Positions 10,147-19,221 of a stretch of 64,000 bases of DNA are shown here, one piece after another. This DNA comes from Citrobacter youngae (GTDB lineage Bacteria > Pseudomonadota > Gammaproteobacteria > Enterobacterales > Enterobacteriaceae). Each line of letters begins with the position of its first letter. The first letter of the stretch is position 1. Position numbers and translations under genes: made by a program. The stretch lies in contig NZ_RPOI01000020.1 in assembly GCF_003818115.1 (NCBI RefSeq), forward strand, positions 62,001-126,000, in the 5' to 3' direction. The notes beneath the pieces were generated by a model, which worked only from the letters and a program-made list of their open reading frames with translations, did no database searches and had not been told where the DNA came from.

Positions 10147-10160
10147 TGTTGCCGGATCAA
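10147..10160 (-). promoter_or_regulatory. FNR site upstream of napF
   Basis: On the minus strand the sequence is TTGATCCGGCAACA, one perfect and one degenerate half of the FNR consensus TTGAT-N4-ATCAA. It is centred 20 bases upstream of the NarP/NarL palindrome, as in E. coli, which supports anaerobic activation of nap. A ModE site is known there too but was not identified here. Confidence 0.75.
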
Positions 10161-10409
10161 AAGAGTGTTGAGTTGGCGGGAAAAAGTGCGCTTTTGCTCA
10201 CATTTCAATGAGTTATATAATCAATTATATAACGAAAACATAAAACAGAGAATAATCTCACAATTAAGATAACTCCTGGTATTTATCGCTACACAACTTA
10301 TAAACCTTTAATTAATGCACTTAAAATATAAGTAAATTTAGATTAATAGACGATATGAATATGCTAACCTGCCCTTGATACGTTCATAAGACAGAAGAAA
10401 GGAAACACT

Positions 10410-10919
10410 GTGAACAATAAGATGAAGACAATTGTCCCTGCCGTACTCCTTGCCGCCTTCGCCAGCACCTCTGTGTGGGCGACAACCACCGATGCCAGCG
10501 CTCAGCCGCTGGAAAAAGTCGCCCCTTATCCTAAAGCGGACAAGGGAATGAAGCGTCAGGTTATTCAGCTTACTCCTGAGAAAGATGAATCTACTCTGAA
10601 AGTAGAACTGCTGATCGGACAAACGCTGGAAGTTGATTGCAACAAACATCGCCTTGGCGGAGAACTGGACAGCAAAACGCTGGAAGGTTGGGGTTATGAC
10701 TACTATGTATTCGACAAAGTTACGTCTCCGGTTTCAACCATGATGGCCTGCCCGGACGGCAAGAAAGAGAAGAAATTCATCACCGCGTATCTGGGTGAAG
10801 ACGGTATGCTGCGTTACAACAGCAAATTACCGATTGTGGTTTACACCCCGGAAAACGTGGAGGTGAAATACCGCATCTGGAAAGCAGAAGATAAAATTCA
10901 GGACGCCGTCGTGCGATAA
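10410..10919 (+). CDS. eco: Ecotin, periplasmic serine protease inhibitor
   Basis: Dimeric periplasmic inhibitor of trypsin-fold serine proteases such as trypsin, chymotrypsin and neutrophil elastase. A signal peptide ends near SVWA. The reactive-site loop [10 protein letters not shown] keeps the P1 methionine (Met84 in mature E. coli numbering), and the two cysteines (VDCNKH, MACPD) form the loop disulfide. Two starts are possible: GTG at 10410, six bases after a good AGGAA, giving 169 residues, or ATG at 10422 (MKTIVPAV), matching the E. coli N-terminus at 165. The ribosome-binding-site spacing favours GTG. A REP-based hairpin with a T run ends the transcript. Confidence 0.95.
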   Translation: MNNKMKTIVPAVLLAAFASTSVWATTTDASAQPLEKVAPYPKADKGMKRQVIQLTPEKDESTLKVELLIGQTLEVDCNKHRLGGELDSKTLEGWGYDYYVFDKVTSPVSTMMACPDGKKEKKFITAYLGEDGMLRYNSKLPIVVYTPENVEVKYRIWKAEDKIQDAVVR

Positions 10920-10928
10920 GTGAGAATG

Positions 10929-11011
10929 TGCCGGATGGCGGCGTACCGCCTTATCCGGCATACAGACGCATGAAGTAGAAGTAGGCCGGATAAGCGCAGC
11001 GCCATCCGGCC
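10929..11011. repeat. BIME (two REP units) between eco and mqo
   Basis: Two inverted REP units: one at 10929-10960 (TGCCGGATGG...CCTTATCCGGCA) and a second at 10981-11011 (GTAGGCCGGATAAGCGCAGC...CATCCGGCC). They lie between the convergent genes eco and mqo, a common place for BIMEs. Confidence 0.85.
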
Positions 11012-11018
11012 TTTTTTT
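10984..11018 (+). terminator. Rho-independent terminator of eco, formed by the second REP unit
   Basis: GGCCGGAT pairs with ATCCGGCC around a GC-rich inner stem, followed directly by seven T residues on the plus strand. The T run overlaps the mqo stop codon on the other strand. Confidence 0.75.
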
Positions 11019-12678
11019 ACAGCGCGATATCCGCCACGGCTTTCTGCTCAGGCTGCGGTTGCGCCTGAGGTTTTAGCTGTGGTTTCGGCGCTTCATCAGC
11101 AACCTGCGGTTTATCGTACTTCAGACCCAGTACTTCGCTGGTGTATTGCAGCTCTTGCTCCGTAGCCTCAACGTTGCCGTTCAGCTTCGTGCCATAAGAC
11201 GGAATAATCGTTTTCAGCTTCGCCTGCCATTCCGGGCTGGCAACTTTATCTTTAAACACTTTTTCCATCAGATGCAGCATGATCGGTGCCGCGGTTGATG
11301 CCCCCGGTGATGCACCCAGCAGCGCAGCAATGGTGCCTTCTTTATCGCTGACCACTTCAGTCCCCAGACGCAGAACGCCGCCCTTCTCCGCATCACTTTT
11401 GATAATCTGCACACGCTGGCCTGCCTGCCATAAACGCCAGTCTTCTTTTTTCGCCTGTGGATAGTACTCTTGCAGCGCGGCAAAACGATCGTCGTCGCTG
11501 AGCATCACCTGGCTTACCAGATATTTGACCAGATCGAAGTTATCCAGACCTACGTTAACCATCGGCATAAAGTTCGACGTGGTGGTAGAACTGAGCAGAT
11601 CCCACAATGAACCGTTTTTCAGGAACTTAGTGGAGAAGGTTGCGAACGGCCCAAACAGCACTACGCGTTTACCATCCAGAATACGCGTGTCAATGTGCGG
11701 TACGGACATCGGCGGCGCACCAACGGAGGCCTGACCATACACTTTCGCCAGATGACGATTGACCACATCAGGGTTTTCCGCCACCAGGAACTGCCCGCCA
11801 ACCGGGAATCCGGCATAGCCTTTCGCTTCCGGAATGTCGGTTTCCTGCAACAGCTTCAGGGCAGCGCCACCGGCACCGATAAAGACAAACTTCGCCTTAA
11901 TAGCGTGTTCCGCTTCATTGTTTTTCAGATCAGCAACCGTGACGGTCCAGCTATTATCCGCGTTACGCTTAAAGCCGCGAACTTCGGTGCTCAGTTGCAG
12001 CGCAAAATTAGGTTTTTTCTGCAACGATGCAATCAGCTGGCGCGTAATTTCACCGTAGTTCACGTCAGTACCGATCTCGGTACGCGTTGCCGCAACTTTC
12101 TGTTTCGGATCGCGACCTTCCATAACCAAAGGCGCCCATTCTTTAATCTGCGCGTGATCTTCAGAGTAGCGCATACCGCGGAACAGGGTGCTTTGCTGGA
12201 GTGCCGTGTAACGGGCACGCAGGAAATTCACGTTCTCGTCGCCCCAGACAAAGCTCATATGGGGAACAGTGGTGATAAACGAGCGGGGTTCATGCATCAC
12301 GCCGTTGTTGACCTGATACGCCCAGAACTGGCGGGAAATCTGGAAGGCTTCGTTAATTTCGACTGCCTTTTCAATACTGATGCTACCGTCAGCCTTTTTA
12401 GGCGTGTAGTTCAGTTCCATCAGTGCGGAGTGGCCTGTTCCGGCGTTGTTCCAGCCGTTTGAACTTTCCTGAGCAACGCCATCCAGTCGCTCTACCATGG
12501 TCATTGACCATTGCGGCTCCAGCTCCTGTAAATAGGTTCCCAGTGTGGCGCTCATGATGCCGCCGCCAATCAACAGTACATCCGTTTCCTGCTCTTCCGC
12601 CGCTTTCGCTTTTGCTGCCATCGAGACAACATTCAGCCCTACAGCCATGGTGAAGAGCATGGCAGTCACTTTTTTCAT
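11017..12678 (-). CDS. mqo: Malate:quinone oxidoreductase
   Basis: FAD-dependent peripheral membrane enzyme that oxidises L-malate to oxaloacetate and reduces quinone, an alternative to NAD-malate dehydrogenase. The FAD-binding turn is near the N-terminus ([14 protein letters not shown]), and the family segment [13 protein letters not shown] follows. It has 553 residues (E. coli about 548). The N-terminus is hydrophobic and could resemble a signal, as in E. coli. The C-terminal tail is Pro- and Gln-rich ([15 protein letters not shown]) and likely disordered. Confidence 0.97.
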   Translation of the reverse strand: MKKVTAMLFTMAVGLNVVSMAAKAKAAEEQETDVLLIGGGIMSATLGTYLQELEPQWSMTMVERLDGVAQESSNGWNNAGTGHSALMELNYTPKKADGSISIEKAVEINEAFQISRQFWAYQVNNGVMHEPRSFITTVPHMSFVWGDENVNFLRARYTALQQSTLFRGMRYSEDHAQIKEWAPLVMEGRDPKQKVAATRTEIGTDVNYGEITRQLIASLQKKPNFALQLSTEVRGFKRNADNSWTVTVADLKNNEAEHAIKAKFVFIGAGGAALKLLQETDIPEAKGYAGFPVGGQFLVAENPDVVNRHLAKVYGQASVGAPPMSVPHIDTRILDGKRVVLFGPFATFSTKFLKNGSLWDLLSSTTTSNFMPMVNVGLDNFDLVKYLVSQVMLSDDDRFAALQEYYPQAKKEDWRLWQAGQRVQIIKSDAEKGGVLRLGTEVVSDKEGTIAALLGASPGASTAAPIMLHLMEKVFKDKVASPEWQAKLKTIIPSYGTKLNGNVEATEQELQYTSEVLGLKYDKPQVADEAPKPQLKPQAQPQPEQKAVADIAL

Positions 12679-12956
12679 AATGTTAATGCCTTACTTTTAG
12701 TATCGCTTTTTGCTTTTTATGCAGGTGAAAATCGAGCGGTAACAACGGTAACACTTAAGTAAAAATAATTAAATATTGTTTATAAATTATATTTAAATTT
12801 TAAAAATGTTATTAATACGTTGATTCTTTATATGGTTATTGACAATCATTTCTGGAAACCTCCCCGTCAGACGGGTACTATGCTGCGCTTTGCTATTCAC
12901 CGCACGGATGCCTGTCGGTCTGCTGTCATCAGGCCTTTTCTGACCTGAGAGTAACT
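12679..12956. other. Intergenic region between divergent mqo and the SulP gene
   Basis: A 278-base stretch without a gene. Positions about 12750-12840 are extremely A+T-rich and should hold the mqo promoter. Nearer the SulP start there are a TTGACA at 12839-12844 with no good -10 at the right distance, a TACTAT at 12876-12881, and a small inverted repeat CCCGTCAGACGGG at 12863-12875. A ribosome-binding site GAGAG precedes the SulP ATG. No known operator was recognised. Confidence 0.45.
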
Positions 12957-14204
12957 ATGTCTGCAACACACTCTTCCCCTGCCGCGGTGGCAGAACACAC
13001 CACCCACACCGTGTTACGCCACCCCCGCCTGCTGGTTCGTGAAACGCTGGCCGGTGTGGTAACCGCCCTGGCGCTGATCCCGGAAGTGATCTCTTTTTCC
13101 GTTATTGCTGGCGTCGATCCGAAAGTCAGCCTGATAGCCTCGGTCGTACTATGCCTGGCGATGTCCTTTTTAGGTGGGCGTCCGGCAATGGTTACCGCCG
13201 CTGCAGGATCGGTTGCATTAGTCATTGGCCCGATGGCGCATCAACACGGCGTGCAGTACATCCTGCCTGCGGTAGTGCTGGCCGGGATTATTCAGATCCT
13301 GTTTGGTGTGTCAGGAATGGCGCGTTTGATGCGGTTCATCCCTACGGCCGTGATGACAGGATTTGTCAACGCGCTGGGTATTTTGATTTTCTTTGCCCAG
13401 GTCCCGCATTTCTGGGGGAAAAGCCCGCTCATCTGGGGGCTGTTCGTCCTGACGCTGCTGATTGTGCTGTGGGTTCCGCGGTTTATCAAAGCCATCCCCG
13501 CGCCGCTGATCGCTATCGTGCTGCTGACGGTGTTCACTGTCACCAGCGGGCAACTGTTACCGACCGTCGGTGACGAAGGTTCAATGAGCGGCGGTCTGCC
13601 GGGCTTGACGCAGTTACTTGTACCACTCAACCTGCAAACGTTAGCCATTATCTGGCCCTGCGCGCTGAGCATCGCTTTTGTTGGATTGATGGAATCGCTA
13701 TTAACTGCCCGGCTGGTTGACGACCTGACGGTCACCCCGTCGAATAAAAACCGTGAAAGCACCGGACTGGGCGTAGCCAATATCCTGGCCGGTTTTTATG
13801 GCGGCATCGCCGGATGCGCGATGATCGGTCAAACGATTGTCAACGTTGAGATGGGGAAAGCTCGCAGCCGTGTTTCCACGTTTGCCGCCAGCCTGGTCTT
13901 GCTGCTGCTCGTCACCGCACTCAGCGAGGTGATGGCAAAGATACCAATGTCAGTACTGGCGGGAATTATGGTGATTGTGGCGGTAAAAACGTTTAGCTGG
14001 CACAGCATCCGACCCGCGACGCTGACCAACATGCCGGTCACCGAAACGCTGGCAATGTTGGTTACCGTCGCCGCGACAGTCTCTACCGGCAACCTGGCGA
14101 TTGGCGTGGTTGCCGGCGTGATCACGATGTTGATACTGCCGCGCATCGGCAGTAGGAAACGGGCGTCTACATCAAAAACAGCGTCGCCAGACCCAGAAAA
14201 ATAA
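12957..14204 (+). CDS. SulP-family inorganic anion transporter lacking a STAS domain
   Basis: Polytopic membrane protein of 415 residues with about 10-12 hydrophobic helices. The N-terminal LALIPEVISFSVIAGVDP is the typical SulP/SLC26 first-helix signature. SulP proteins commonly run to 500-600 residues because of a C-terminal STAS domain; here the chain ends soon after the last helix with a short basic tail (GSRKRASTSKTASP), so no STAS domain is present. The substrate (sulfate, bicarbonate, other anion) cannot be read from sequence. The gene is absent between mqo and yojI in E. coli K-12. Its 3' end overlaps mgtE by 38 bases on the opposite strand. Confidence 0.85.
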   Translation: MSATHSSPAAVAEHTTHTVLRHPRLLVRETLAGVVTALALIPEVISFSVIAGVDPKVSLIASVVLCLAMSFLGGRPAMVTAAAGSVALVIGPMAHQHGVQYILPAVVLAGIIQILFGVSGMARLMRFIPTAVMTGFVNALGILIFFAQVPHFWGKSPLIWGLFVLTLLIVLWVPRFIKAIPAPLIAIVLLTVFTVTSGQLLPTVGDEGSMSGGLPGLTQLLVPLNLQTLAIIWPCALSIAFVGLMESLLTARLVDDLTVTPSNKNRESTGLGVANILAGFYGGIAGCAMIGQTIVNVEMGKARSRVSTFAASLVLLLLVTALSEVMAKIPMSVLAGIMVIVAVKTFSWHSIRPATLTNMPVTETLAMLVTVAATVSTGNLAIGVVAGVITMLILPRIGSRKRASTSKTASPDPEK

Positions 14205-15603
14205 AGAATCCGCCGGTGTCGGTGATAGCGGTAATCATGACGCTGGAGCCGACCGCCGGATCGCGCCCGAGCTTCACCATCGTCATCGGAATGATAACGC
14301 CCATCAGCGCCGCCATCAGCAGATTGAGCATCATTGCCAGGGTCATCACGCCGCCGAGCGCCATGTCATCGTACAGCCACCAGGTGATGCCGCCCATGAT
14401 GCCGCCCCAGACAAGGCCGTTGATCAGCGCTACCCCCATCTCACGCAGGATCAGAAACGTCAGGTTGCCGGGCTGAATATTCTGCAACGCCAGCGCCCGG
14501 ACAATCATGGTGATGGTCTGATTACCCGTATTACCGCCAATCCCTGCCACAATCGGCATCAGCGAGGCCAGCGCCACCAGTTGTGAAATGGTGTGCTCGA
14601 AACCGTCGATTACCCGCGAGGCGATAAAAGCGGTACAGAGATTAATTGCCAGCCACGCCCAACGGGTTTTTACCGCTTTAGTGACCGGAGCGAATACATC
14701 CTCTTCGGCACTTAAGCCCCCCATTCGACGCAGATCGGTATCGGTTTCTTCATAAACCACGTCGACGATCTCATCGATGGTTAAGCGTCCCATCAGTTTG
14801 CCTGAGGGATCAACCACCGCAGCACTGACCAGGTTGTCACGTTCAAACGTACGCGCAGCATTCTCGGCGATATCTTCCGGAGAAAATGTGAGCGGATCAT
14901 CCTCCATCACTTCGCTGACTTTACGCTGCACGTCATTGAGCAGAATACAGGTTAGCGTCAGTTCACCCACCAGCACTTTATTGCGATCGGTTACGAAGAG
15001 TTTATCGGTGTTCTCCGGCATTTTTCCCAGCCGCCGCAAGTACCGCTGCACCACTTCCAGCGTCACGTCCGGACGTACGGTGATGACTTCGAACTCCATG
15101 ATCGCACCGACGCGATTCTTCTCGTAGTGCAGCACCTGACGTACGCGCGCACGCTCTTCAGCAGGCAATGATGCCAGCAGTCGACCGGTAAGGTTACGGG
15201 GTAAATGCTGTACCAGATAAATCTGTTCGTCGATATCGAGATATTGCAGCGCATCCAGTAGCTCGCGGTCGCTCATCTCGTCGATCAGGTCATCCCACAC
15301 ATTTTCTGATGCTTCAAGCAGGACGTTGCCGCGTTTTTCACTTTCGACCAGTCGCCACAGGGCGTGACGCTCTTCGGAGGGCAGTGCTTCAAGGGTATCG
15401 GCCAGATCGGGTGGCGGCAGATGCGCCACCAGAGCCCCTACCTCAGCAATATCGTCGGCTAACGTGCCGACGTCATATTGCTCAGCCAGGGTAAGCTTGC
15501 CCAACAGTGTTGAAATAATGGCTTTATCAGTGGTCAGCAGCCAGATTAGACGCGCACGCTCTTCATCACGTAGCCTGGCGCTGTTTTTGTTTATTGCGGA
15601 CAT
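14167..15603 (-). CDS. mgtE: Magnesium transporter MgtE
   Basis: Mg2+-gated magnesium channel of the inner membrane. The 478 residues show the MgtE order: a helical N domain (about 35-135, with repeated LxxLP-type segments), two CBS domains (about 135-260), a plug helix, and five membrane helices (about 290-478). The pore motif VAGIGGNTGNQT is present. The acidic N and CBS domains bind Mg2+ and close the channel in this family. K-12 has no mgtE and relies on CorA and MgtA. A 17-base palindrome lies just upstream of the start. It is convergent with, and overlaps, the SulP gene. Confidence 0.92.
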   Translation of the reverse strand: MSAINKNSARLRDEERARLIWLLTTDKAIISTLLGKLTLAEQYDVGTLADDIAEVGALVAHLPPPDLADTLEALPSEERHALWRLVESEKRGNVLLEASENVWDDLIDEMSDRELLDALQYLDIDEQIYLVQHLPRNLTGRLLASLPAEERARVRQVLHYEKNRVGAIMEFEVITVRPDVTLEVVQRYLRRLGKMPENTDKLFVTDRNKVLVGELTLTCILLNDVQRKVSEVMEDDPLTFSPEDIAENAARTFERDNLVSAAVVDPSGKLMGRLTIDEIVDVVYEETDTDLRRMGGLSAEEDVFAPVTKAVKTRWAWLAINLCTAFIASRVIDGFEHTISQLVALASLMPIVAGIGGNTGNQTITMIVRALALQNIQPGNLTFLILREMGVALINGLVWGGIMGGITWWLYDDMALGGVMTLAMMLNLLMAALMGVIIPMTMVKLGRDPAVGSSVMITAITDTGGFFIFLGLATLFLM

Positions 15604-15616
15604 TAATCATAAATCC

Positions 15617-15633
15617 ATGATATGAAATATCAT
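15617..15633. promoter_or_regulatory. Perfect palindrome in the mgtE leader
   Basis: ATGATAT-GAA-ATATCAT, two 7-base arms around 3 bases, lies 13 bases before the mgtE start and touches the weak ribosome-binding site (GGAT on the minus strand). It could be a repressor site or an RNA hairpin that limits translation. It matches no operator I know. Confidence 0.4.
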
Positions 15634-15672
15634 CAATCATGATGCCGAATTATGTAAATAACAATAAACGAG

Positions 15673-15700
15673 GCCGCCGGGTGGATAAAAAACCGGCGGC
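15673..15700. terminator. GC-rich hairpin between mgtE and yojI
   Basis: GCCGCCGG pairs with CCGGCGGC across a 12-base loop. There is no clean T run on either side, so it is only a possible terminator or a structural element in the 105-base gap between the two same-strand genes. Confidence 0.4.
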
Positions 15701-15708
15701 ATGTGGGA

Positions 15709-17352
15709 TCATGCAGTGCGCGCCACCGCATCGCGCGAAGCCGCATCGCGTTCATCGCCCAGCAGTTCACTCAATTGCCCATTACGCATTTCCAGCAAAC
15801 GGTCTGCATGAATAAAGTAATGATCGTCATGACTAATGGCGAAAATGGTTTTGCCCATCTCCTGCATCAGCGGCAGCAACACCTGGTAGAATTCACGCCG
15901 GAAATGCGGATCCTGATCGGCGGCCCATTCATCCAGCAGAATAATGTCGCGCTCCTCTGCTAAGGCCAGCAACAGCGCCACACGCTTTTTCTGCCCTTTC
16001 GACAGCTTCAGGTTGAGAATGCGCCCGTCGTTCAGTTCCAGCTTGTGCGCCATTTGCAGATGATCCAGCCACTTCGCTACCAGCGCCGGAGAAGCGTCTC
16101 TGCCTTCAGGTCCCAGCAATTTGTCAAACAGCCAGACGTCGGTAAACACCGCGGAGAACAGCTTGCGGTAGTCCTCCGGTTTTTCGACAGCAACCGCCTT
16201 GCCATCCAGTAAAATCTCACCAGACTGCGGCTGGTATAGCCCGGTCAGCAACATCGCCAGCGTAGATTTCCCACTGCCGTTACCGCCAATCAGGAAGATC
16301 AGTTCACCACGATGAATGGTCAGATTCACTGACCCAACGGCGAACGCATTATCCTGATAGCGGAAAACCACATCGCGCAACTCCAGCGTTTGCCAGTCCG
16401 GAAATGCGGTTGGCCGTGGGAATTCAGCCTTGAAGGGGGCCAGGGAGAACTTATTCAGCTTGTTGAACGCCACCTGTGCAGTCAGCAGCGTTGGCAGCGC
16501 GCCGACGGCAGAGAGCAGCGGCGTGCGCAGGAATAGCAGCGTCAGCGAATAGGTCGCCGCCACGGCGGTATCCGCCCAACCCAGACTGTTGGCCATCCAG
16601 AACACCAGGCCAATGGCGCCCAGCATCATAATGTTCGACCAGTTGACCGCGCTCAGGTGGAAGGTATCGGCACGGATAATATGATGACGGTACTCTTTGG
16701 CATCCGGGACGTACAGCTGATTAAAGATATGCTCCGCACGTTCCCGGTTGAGCGTCAGCTCTTTGCGCCCTTCCAGCACCGTCTGGTAGTCGTTGTACAG
16801 CTTGTCTTCGGTTTCACGCAGGGTAGCCATGTGTTTATACACCCGCGCCACCAGCACAAATCCGCCCCAGATGGTGATTGCCATCCAGATTGCCGTCACC
16901 AGCAGCATTTTCGTCGACAACATGGCCAGATACGCCGCCGACCCCACGGTCAAAATAATCCCCTGTACCAGCTCAGGCAGGCGGACAAAGGCAATGGTAA
17001 TGTTACGGATATCGCTGGTTAAACCGGCCAGTAACGAGGCGCTACCGATTTGCTCGATACGTTCGACGTGGGTGTCCAGAATTCGTTTGATAAATTCGCT
17101 ACGCAGACGGTAGACAAAGTGGTGCCCCAGCGTGGTGAGCGCCAGCTGTGAACCGAGGGTGACGACCATCAGTAACAGCAGCAGGCCAAGAAACTCCGGT
17201 AGCACCATCAGCGTGGTGTCGACCGTTTCAATCAGGCGCTGATTAATAAACGCAATCAGCCCAATCCCCAGCGCGGCACTGACAAGGCTGAGCGCCATGA
17301 CGCTGATAAATGGCCAGCGATACTGCCGCCAGACAAGAAGTAAAAGTTCCAT
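15709..17352 (-). CDS. yojI: ABC transporter YojI, fused permease and ATPase
   Basis: Inner-membrane exporter with an N-terminal six-helix domain (about residues 1-310) and a C-terminal ATPase (about 330-547). In E. coli it pumps out microcin J25, together with TolC, and cysteine. Walker A GGNGSGKS, signature LSKGQKKR and Walker [13 protein letters not shown] are visible. The start [13 protein letters not shown] gives 547 residues, the E. coli length; an upstream in-frame ATG would add 20 unrelated residues. It lies upstream of mgtE on the same strand, with a hairpin between them. Confidence 0.95.
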   Translation of the reverse strand: MELLLLVWRQYRWPFISVMALSLVSAALGIGLIAFINQRLIETVDTTLMVLPEFLGLLLLLMVVTLGSQLALTTLGHHFVYRLRSEFIKRILDTHVERIEQIGSASLLAGLTSDIRNITIAFVRLPELVQGIILTVGSAAYLAMLSTKMLLVTAIWMAITIWGGFVLVARVYKHMATLRETEDKLYNDYQTVLEGRKELTLNRERAEHIFNQLYVPDAKEYRHHIIRADTFHLSAVNWSNIMMLGAIGLVFWMANSLGWADTAVAATYSLTLLFLRTPLLSAVGALPTLLTAQVAFNKLNKFSLAPFKAEFPRPTAFPDWQTLELRDVVFRYQDNAFAVGSVNLTIHRGELIFLIGGNGSGKSTLAMLLTGLYQPQSGEILLDGKAVAVEKPEDYRKLFSAVFTDVWLFDKLLGPEGRDASPALVAKWLDHLQMAHKLELNDGRILNLKLSKGQKKRVALLLALAEERDIILLDEWAADQDPHFRREFYQVLLPLMQEMGKTIFAISHDDHYFIHADRLLEMRNGQLSELLGDERDAASRDAVARTA

Positions 17353-17427
17353 GCAAACAACCCGGACAAGTAATAACAGCCCGCAGTTTAAACATCTCTT
17401 CGCTGACAGCAATAATAATTCTTATTT

Positions 17428-18078
17428 TTATTCTTTTTTACCTGCCTGGCGAAACGTCAGGTTATAACGACAATCTCCCGTCAATGGATGATACCCCGTC
17501 TTAAGCGGCTGGACGCCATGATAAAACAGCCGCGAGTTTCCCCCCCATACCACCACATCACCATGCTCCAGCAATACTCGCTTTAAGGGATCGTTGCGCC
17601 GTAAGCCGCCAAACTGAAAAATCGCCGGCAGGCCCAGCGATACAGAGACGATAGGCGCTCGCAGGTCAGGCTCATCTTTATCCTGATGTAAAGACAGTTT
17701 TGCCCCCGGCGTATAGCGATTAATAAGGCAAGCATCCGGTTGAAAATCAGGATAGCCTGCGGCCGTTGCCGCCTGTTGGCACAGCTCAGCAAAGACCTCG
17801 GGTAATGGCGGCCAGTGAACGCCGGTTAATGGATCGACCGGTGAATAGAGGTAGCCATGTTGATCCGTTGTCCAGCCCAGATGGCCGCAATTCGTCATGG
17901 CTACCGACATCGTATAACCGCCAGGGGTGACCATCTGGCGAAACGGCGACTGTCTGGCTGTCGCCGCGATTGCCCGCAGTAAAGCGGGGGCGGATTCAAA
18001 TGCAAAGCGCCGCAAAATCACCGCACCTGACGCCAGCGGCTCGTGCCAGGGTTTCTCATCTGCAAAGAGATCGAGCAT
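17428..18078 (-). CDS. alkB: Alpha-ketoglutarate-dependent DNA dioxygenase AlkB
   Basis: Repairs N1-methyladenine and N3-methylcytosine by oxidative demethylation. Length 216 equals E. coli. The Fe(II) ligands His131, Asp133 and His187 are in LSLHQDKDE and FYHGVQ, and the 2-oxoglutarate-binding Arg204 and Arg210 are in CRYNLTFR. The ATG overlaps the ada stop (TAATG), so the two repair genes form one operon driven from the ada promoter. Confidence 0.97.
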   Translation of the reverse strand: MLDLFADEKPWHEPLASGAVILRRFAFESAPALLRAIAATARQSPFRQMVTPGGYTMSVAMTNCGHLGWTTDQHGYLYSPVDPLTGVHWPPLPEVFAELCQQAATAAGYPDFQPDACLINRYTPGAKLSLHQDKDEPDLRAPIVSVSLGLPAIFQFGGLRRNDPLKRVLLEHGDVVVWGGNSRLFYHGVQPLKTGYHPLTGDCRYNLTFRQAGKKE

Positions 18079-19142
18079 TACGTTTCCTCGCGGGTGGCTT
18101 CACGTTGCAACAGTTGCGCCTTGCGCGTTATTCCCCAACGATAGCCAGAAAGCGCGCCATCACCGCGGATTACGCGGTGACACGGGATCACAATCGCCAG
18201 CTTGTTCGCCGCGCAGGCGCTGGCTACGGCACGCACCGCCTTCGGCTTGCCGATAGTGCTGGCAAGTTGCTGATAACTCACCGTCTCACCACAAGGGATT
18301 GCCCGCAGCGCTTGCCATACCTGCTGCTGAAAGGCGGTTCCCTGAATATCCAGCGGCAGTGACAGTGCGGTATTGCGCGTGTTAATCACGGCGATCACCT
18401 CACGCACATGTTGTTGAAACTCCGTATCGGCGGGCTCGTCACGTGCCGTCGGAAACAGTTCATGCAATTCTGCTATCAGCGTAGCATCGTCGTCGCCCAG
18501 CAAGATCGCGCAGATACCCCGTTCACTTTCCGCCACCAGGCAACGGCCGAGGGCGCAATCTGTGAGGGTATAGCGCACAGAAACATTACCGCCGCCTTGA
18601 CGAAATTGCCTGGCGGTCATGCCTAACGCCTGATCCGCTTTGCGGTAATAGCTGCTGCTGTCGGGGAATCCGGCGTCAAGAATCGCCTGCGTGACCGGTG
18701 CGCCTTTTGCCAGCGCGTCACGCAGGCGACGGGCACGCCACGACTGTTGCCAGGCTTTGGGGGTCATCCCGGTGGTGGCTTTGAACAGGCGATGCAGGTG
18801 AAACGGGCTCATCGCAACATGCTGCGCAAGAGCCTCCAGTGTGAGGGGGGACTCCTGCTCCAGCAACTGACAGGCGTGGGCTATTTTGTCCAGCCGCTGC
18901 TGTTGCGCGCTATCTTTGTCCGGCCGGCAGCGTTTGCAGGGACGAAACCCTGCCGCCTGTGCCTGCTCGGCATCCGCGAAGAAACTGACATTTTTGCGCA
19001 GCGCATGTTTTGCCCGACAGGACGGTCGACAAAAAATGCCTGTAGTCTGAACAGCAAAAACAAACTGACCGTCAGCCCTGGCGTCACGATCCAGCACAGA
19101 CTGCCAGCGTTCATCATCAGTGATGTGTAAGAGATTTGTCAT
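18078..19142 (-). CDS. ada: Bifunctional methyltransferase and transcriptional regulator Ada
   Basis: Takes methyl groups from DNA phosphotriesters (Cys38) and from O6-methylguanine (Cys321) and, once methylated at Cys38, activates ada-alkB and related genes. Zinc ligands Cys38, Cys42, Cys69 and Cys72 are in place (FCRPSC, PCKRC). An AraC-type DNA-binding domain covers about 85-175 (MSPFHLHRLFKATTGMTPK), and the C-terminal active site is PCHRV at 320-324. Length 354 equals E. coli. A clear Ada box was not identified upstream. Confidence 0.97.
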   Translation of the reverse strand: MTNLLHITDDERWQSVLDRDARADGQFVFAVQTTGIFCRPSCRAKHALRKNVSFFADAEQAQAAGFRPCKRCRPDKDSAQQQRLDKIAHACQLLEQESPLTLEALAQHVAMSPFHLHRLFKATTGMTPKAWQQSWRARRLRDALAKGAPVTQAILDAGFPDSSSYYRKADQALGMTARQFRQGGGNVSVRYTLTDCALGRCLVAESERGICAILLGDDDATLIAELHELFPTARDEPADTEFQQHVREVIAVINTRNTALSLPLDIQGTAFQQQVWQALRAIPCGETVSYQQLASTIGKPKAVRAVASACAANKLAIVIPCHRVIRGDGALSGYRWGITRKAQLLQREATREET

Positions 19143-19188
19143 GATGGACTCCTTTGTTAAGCATAGCGCTTAGCCTCAGTGTGTCCGC

Positions 19189-19213
19189 ATTGCGGGTTAT
19201 AAAAACCCGCAAT
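19189..19213. repeat. Perfect 10-base inverted repeat between ada and apbE
   Basis: ATTGCGGGTT and AACCCGCAAT face each other across a 5-base loop, 9 bases past the apbE stop. It probably forms the 3' hairpin of the apbE transcript, but the T-rich stretch lies on the plus-strand side, so termination on the minus strand is uncertain. It is also within 50 bases upstream of ada. Confidence 0.55.
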
Positions 19214-19221
19214 CTTGCTTT

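Larger units (their letters stand above)
10009..10409. other. Divergent control region between napF and eco
   Basis: A 401-base gene-free stretch. The left part holds the nap promoter with its NarP/NarL and FNR sites. The right part (about 10200-10390) is very A+T-rich and should carry the eco promoter, but no sharp -35/-10 pair stands out. The eco ribosome-binding site AGAAAGGAAA ends just before its start. No small gene or RNA was recognised. Confidence 0.6.

Noticed and set aside
12957..14204. SulP gene as a truncated pseudogene
   Set aside because: The chain includes the complete membrane region and ends with a short basic tail; there is no downstream remnant of a STAS domain because mgtE occupies that DNA. 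A natural STAS-less form is more likely.
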